From: an uncultured Clostridia bacterium
GTDB lineage: Bacteria; Bacillota; Clostridia; Oscillospirales; Acutalibacteraceae
NCBI GenBank assembly: GCA_945863885.1
Contig: CAMAZY010000005.1
Coordinates: forward strand, 1-64,000
Direction: 5' to 3'
DNA length: 64,000 nucleotides
A program made the translations under genes and the position numbers. The notes under the pieces are model-generated. The model saw only the letters and a list, made by a program, of their open reading frames with translations. It did no database searches and had not been told where the DNA came from. Shown piece after piece: positions 61,480 to 64,000 of this stretch. Position 1 is the first letter of the stretch. Each line of letters starts with the position of its first letter.

Positions 61480-63135
61480 ATGGAAGAAATGACAGTGACT
61501 TCAAACTTCATTCATGATTTTATTGATGAAGATCTGAAAAACGGCGTATATACCCACGTGCAGACAAGATTTCCGCCGGAACCGAACGGCTATCTTCATA
61601 TCGGCCACGCAAAGGCGATTCAGATCAACTTCAGTATTGCCGAAAAATACGGCGGAATCTGTAATCTGCGCCTTGACGACACGAATCCGTCAAAAGAGGA
61701 CACCGAGTATGTGGACGCCATCAAAGAGGATATCCAGTGGCTCGGCTACCAATGGAACGAGGTGCTTTACGCTTCGAGCTACTTCGATTTTATCCATGAG
61801 TGTGCAATTAAACTGATTAAACTCGGCAAGGCTTATGTCTGCGACCTTTCCGCCGACGAAATCCGGGAGAGCAGAGGTACGCTCACCGAGCCGGGAAAGG
61901 AAAGTCCGTACAGAAACCGCAGCATCGAAGAAAACCTTGACCTGTTCACCCGTATGACGAACGGAGAATTCCCCGACGGCGCAAGAGTCCTCAGAGCAAA
62001 AATCGACATGGCGTCCCCGAACATCAATATGCGTGACCCGGTCATTTACCGTATCGCTCACGTCACCCATCATCAGACGGGCGACAAATGGTGCGTTTAT
62101 CCGCTTTATGACTTTGCGCACCCGCTGTCGGACACAAAAGAGGGCGTCACCCATTCGCTGTGCTCGCTCGAATTTGAAAATCACAGACCGCTTTACGACT
62201 GGTTCTTAAAAGAGCTCGGTCTCCCGAATCCGTCAAGACAGATTGAGTTTGCAAGACTGAACCTCAACTACTGCCTGACCAGTAAGCGCAAATGCTTACA
62301 GCTTGTCAAGGAGGGCATTGTTGACGGCTGGGACGACCCGAGAATGGCGACCATCTGCGGTATGAGAAGAAGAGGCTATCCGGCGGCGGCAATCCGGGAT
62401 TTCATCAACCGTGTCGGTGTTTCGAAGGCATACAGCGTGGTCGATTTCGGACTGCTTGAGGCATGCGTAAGAGATGACCTGAACAAGAACGCACCGAGAT
62501 GCATGGCGGTTCTGCGTCCTTTGAAGGTCATTATTGATAACTACCCCGAGGATAAGACCGAGGAACTCGAGCTTCCCGTCAATCAGGACAGACCCGAAAT
62601 GGGCACGAGAAAAATCACGTTCTCCAAAGAGCTTTTTGTTGAGCAGGAGGACTTCATGATTGAGCCGGTCAAAAAGTATTTCCGTCTCTTCCCCGGCAAC
62701 GAGGTCAGACTCAGAGGCGCCTACTTCGTCAGATGCGTCGGCTACGATACGGACGAAAACGGAAATGTCACCGCCGTTCACTGCACCTACGACCCCGAAA
62801 GCCGGGGCGGAAACTCCCCCGACGGAAGAAAGGTCAAGGGCACACTTCATTGGGTCAGTGCCAAAGACAGCGTACCGTTTGAAGCAAGGCTGTACGACCG
62901 TCTGTTCAACGCCGAAAACCCGTCCGATGAATCCAAGGGAAGCTTCAAGGATAACCTGAATCCCGATTCACTCGTGGTACTTGACGGCTGTCGGCTTGAG
63001 GGCGGACTCTCTGACGTAAAGCCCGGCGACACTTTCCAGTTTATGAGACAGGGCTATTTCTGTGTTGACAAATCGTCAGCTTCTGATAAAATAATATTCA
63101 ACAGAACCGTTCAGCTCAACTCATCATGGAAATAA
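61480..63135 (+). CDS. glnS: Glutaminyl-tRNA synthetase
   Basis: 551 residues from ATG 61480 behind GGAAAGG. Class I synthetase with [16 protein letters not shown] (HIGH motif), [11 protein letters not shown], and the second signature in LTSKRK (KMSKS equivalent). The C-terminal beta-barrel anticodon-binding domain has [13 protein letters not shown]. Most Bacillota lack GlnRS and make Gln-tRNA through GatCAB, so this gene marks a lineage that acquired GlnRS. Pairs with gltX in one operon. Confidence 0.95.
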   Translation: MEEMTVTSNFIHDFIDEDLKNGVYTHVQTRFPPEPNGYLHIGHAKAIQINFSIAEKYGGICNLRLDDTNPSKEDTEYVDAIKEDIQWLGYQWNEVLYASSYFDFIHECAIKLIKLGKAYVCDLSADEIRESRGTLTEPGKESPYRNRSIEENLDLFTRMTNGEFPDGARVLRAKIDMASPNINMRDPVIYRIAHVTHHQTGDKWCVYPLYDFAHPLSDTKEGVTHSLCSLEFENHRPLYDWFLKELGLPNPSRQIEFARLNLNYCLTSKRKCLQLVKEGIVDGWDDPRMATICGMRRRGYPAAAIRDFINRVGVSKAYSVVDFGLLEACVRDDLNKNAPRCMAVLRPLKVIIDNYPEDKTEELELPVNQDRPEMGTRKITFSKELFVEQEDFMIEPVKKYFRLFPGNEVRLRGAYFVRCVGYDTDENGNVTAVHCTYDPESRGGNSPDGRKVKGTLHWVSAKDSVPFEARLYDRLFNAENPSDESKGSFKDNLNPDSLVVLDGCRLEGGLSDVKPGDTFQFMRQGYFCVDKSSASDKIIFNRTVQLNSSWK

Positions 63136-63151
63136 GAAAGGATTGAAAACA

Positions 63152-63853
63152 ATGAAACTTGCATACAGAATCGTAACGCCGATCATTGCCGTCGCTTCGG
63201 TCGTTCTCGGTATTTTTCTGAAGATGTTCTATTTCACGGTCGGTAACGCAGACGAAACAATCGGCAATCTGATTAACGCCATCGCAAGTATTACCGACAA
63301 ATTCAGCACGACCTTTGAATATTCGATTTTCGACCTTTTGAAATTGACATCGAATATTCAGCCGCAGACAGGAGAGGACGCAAAAACCTTTACTGAGGTT
63401 GCCGGTCCGGTCATTCCGCACCTTTGGGCATTCTTCATTATTTTCGTCGTCGTTCTTCTTGTTGTGCTGGCAATCGGTATCATCAGCACCCTGCCTGACA
63501 GCAAAAAGAAACGATACACCGTAATCGGCCTTTCCGTCGGCGGTCTTGTTCTTCTTTTTGTTGATATTCTTGTCAGCAACGCCGCTTTTTCCAAAATCAC
63601 AGGCGGTGAAATCGATCTGACCGAACTTGTCTCCGTCCTTTCCGACAGCTCAATTGCCGCCCTTGCAACGGCGATTCTTACGGTAACAAGCGCTTCGCTT
63701 TCAGCCGGCTTCTATTCGGTATTCGGCCTGTTCATTCTTATCATTCTCTGGACAATTCTTTCGAATATGCTGATTTCAACCCCGATTCAGAAGACCAAGA
63801 CACACAAAAGAAAAAAGCCGATGAGAAAAATCATGGTCAAGTCAAAGAAATAA
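63152..63853 (+). CDS. Membrane protein of unknown function
   Basis: 233 residues from ATG 63152 (an in-frame TTG lies three codons before). Four membrane segments at about 8-25, 90-115, 125-147 and 160-215, the last probably two helices, and a very basic C-terminal tail (KTKTHKRKKPMRKIMVKSKK). It lies 16 bases after glnS, so it is likely cotranscribed. I do not recognise the family. The tail would be cytoplasmic and could bind nucleic acid or lipid head groups. Confidence 0.7.
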   Translation: MKLAYRIVTPIIAVASVVLGIFLKMFYFTVGNADETIGNLINAIASITDKFSTTFEYSIFDLLKLTSNIQPQTGEDAKTFTEVAGPVIPHLWAFFIIFVVVLLVVLAIGIISTLPDSKKKRYTVIGLSVGGLVLLFVDILVSNAAFSKITGGEIDLTELVSVLSDSSIAALATAILTVTSASLSAGFYSVFGLFILIILWTILSNMLISTPIQKTKTHKRKKPMRKIMVKSKK

Positions 63854-63866
63854 TATCAGAAAGCAA

Positions 63867-63899
63867 AACCGGCAAAGATGAAAAAGTCCTTGCCGGCTT
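63867..63899 (+). terminator. Hairpin after the gltX operon
   Basis: CCGGCAA (63869-63875) pairs with TTGCCGG (63890-63896), followed by CTTCGCATTT. Good stem, weak T-tract. Confidence 0.5.
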
Positions 63900-63916
63900 C
63901 GCATTTGAGGTTTGTT

Positions 63917-64000
63917 ATGAATATCAGAAAAGCGGTAGAAACCGATATCGGTCAGTGGCCAAGATTAGTCCGAACAGTCCGGGATTCTTTTCCCGGGCTT
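63917..64000 (+). CDS. GNAT-family acetyltransferase, N-terminal part only
   Basis: ATG 63917 behind GAGG opens a frame of 28 codons that runs off the right edge. The start MNIRKAVETDIGQ with VRDSFPGL is typical of the first strand and helix of GNAT N-acetyltransferases. The acetyl-CoA binding motif would lie outside the window, so the family call is tentative. Confidence 0.5.
   Translation, partial: MNIRKAVETDIGQWPRLVRTVRDSFPGL

Noticed and set aside
1-64000. tRNA, tmRNA or other stable RNA genes inside the window
   Set aside because: No T-loop GGTTCGAATCC-type motif with a matching acceptor stem was noticed in the gaps; a covariance search would be decisive.

Overview
The window reads as chromosome of a mid-GC Gram-positive anaerobe of class Clostridia (Bacillota), most likely an Oscillospirales/Ruminococcaceae-type gut organism. 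The basis is PolC-type replicative polymerase, an Agr quorum-sensing locus with a clostridial-type EPKMP peptide tail, a Bacillota-type LexA box, sigma-A promoters close to TTGACA-17-TATAAT, a GPH symporter, YARHG and DUF1292 proteins, and GlnRS next to GluRS. The genus cannot be fixed from the sequence alone.

Layout. 1-630: non-coding, with strong minus-strand promoters of the kind found before rRNA operons, reading off the left edge. 630-1639: two duplicated Ig-like secreted proteins, the first broken by one in-frame stop. 1784-8799 (minus): purine uptake and salvage set, xpt, BmpA-like lipoprotein, ABC ATPase and two permeases, then a YARHG/SH3 protein. 8987-17034 (minus): LysR regulator, tRNA methyltransferase, a PolC that lacks its proofreading exonuclease, ispG, DUF1292, a SecB-like protein and a YdcF-like protein. 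17174-19006: glmS. 19631-23228: an SOS-box-controlled cassette of collagen-like fibre, M23 endolysin and holins with no phage head or packaging genes. 23275-25484: sugar symporter and SGNH esterase. 25672-33309: a divergent pair around a twin palindromic operator. On the left is a large FN3 surface protein, and on the right a YdjI/YdjG/YdjH-type membrane operon. 33749-37244: a complete agr locus (regulator, kinase, AgrB and an unannotated 39-codon agrD) with two mirror-image pairs of AgrA-type boxes.

37302-58011 (minus) is the most unusual part. A consensus promoter at 58011-57983 leads into a vWA membrane protein, a 1200-aa tubulin/FtsZ-like protein, a 738-aa membrane protein, and a 1899-aa membrane protein with metallopeptidase and transglutaminase motifs. 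These are followed by a small zinc-cysteine membrane protein and a membrane-anchored Rossmann-RyR protein. After a MITE array come a PrsW-family membrane protease with a repetitive tail and a TIR-TM-LRR receptor-like protein. This looks like a coherent, poorly described membrane-associated cytoskeletal or signalling system. 58292-64000: mnmE, gltX, glnS, a small membrane protein and the start of a GNAT acetyltransferase.

Three families of short inverted-repeat elements (two copies of A, three of B, one of C) sit in the gaps between genes. Families A and B appear to share a core sequence. No tRNA, rRNA or CRISPR was seen inside the window.
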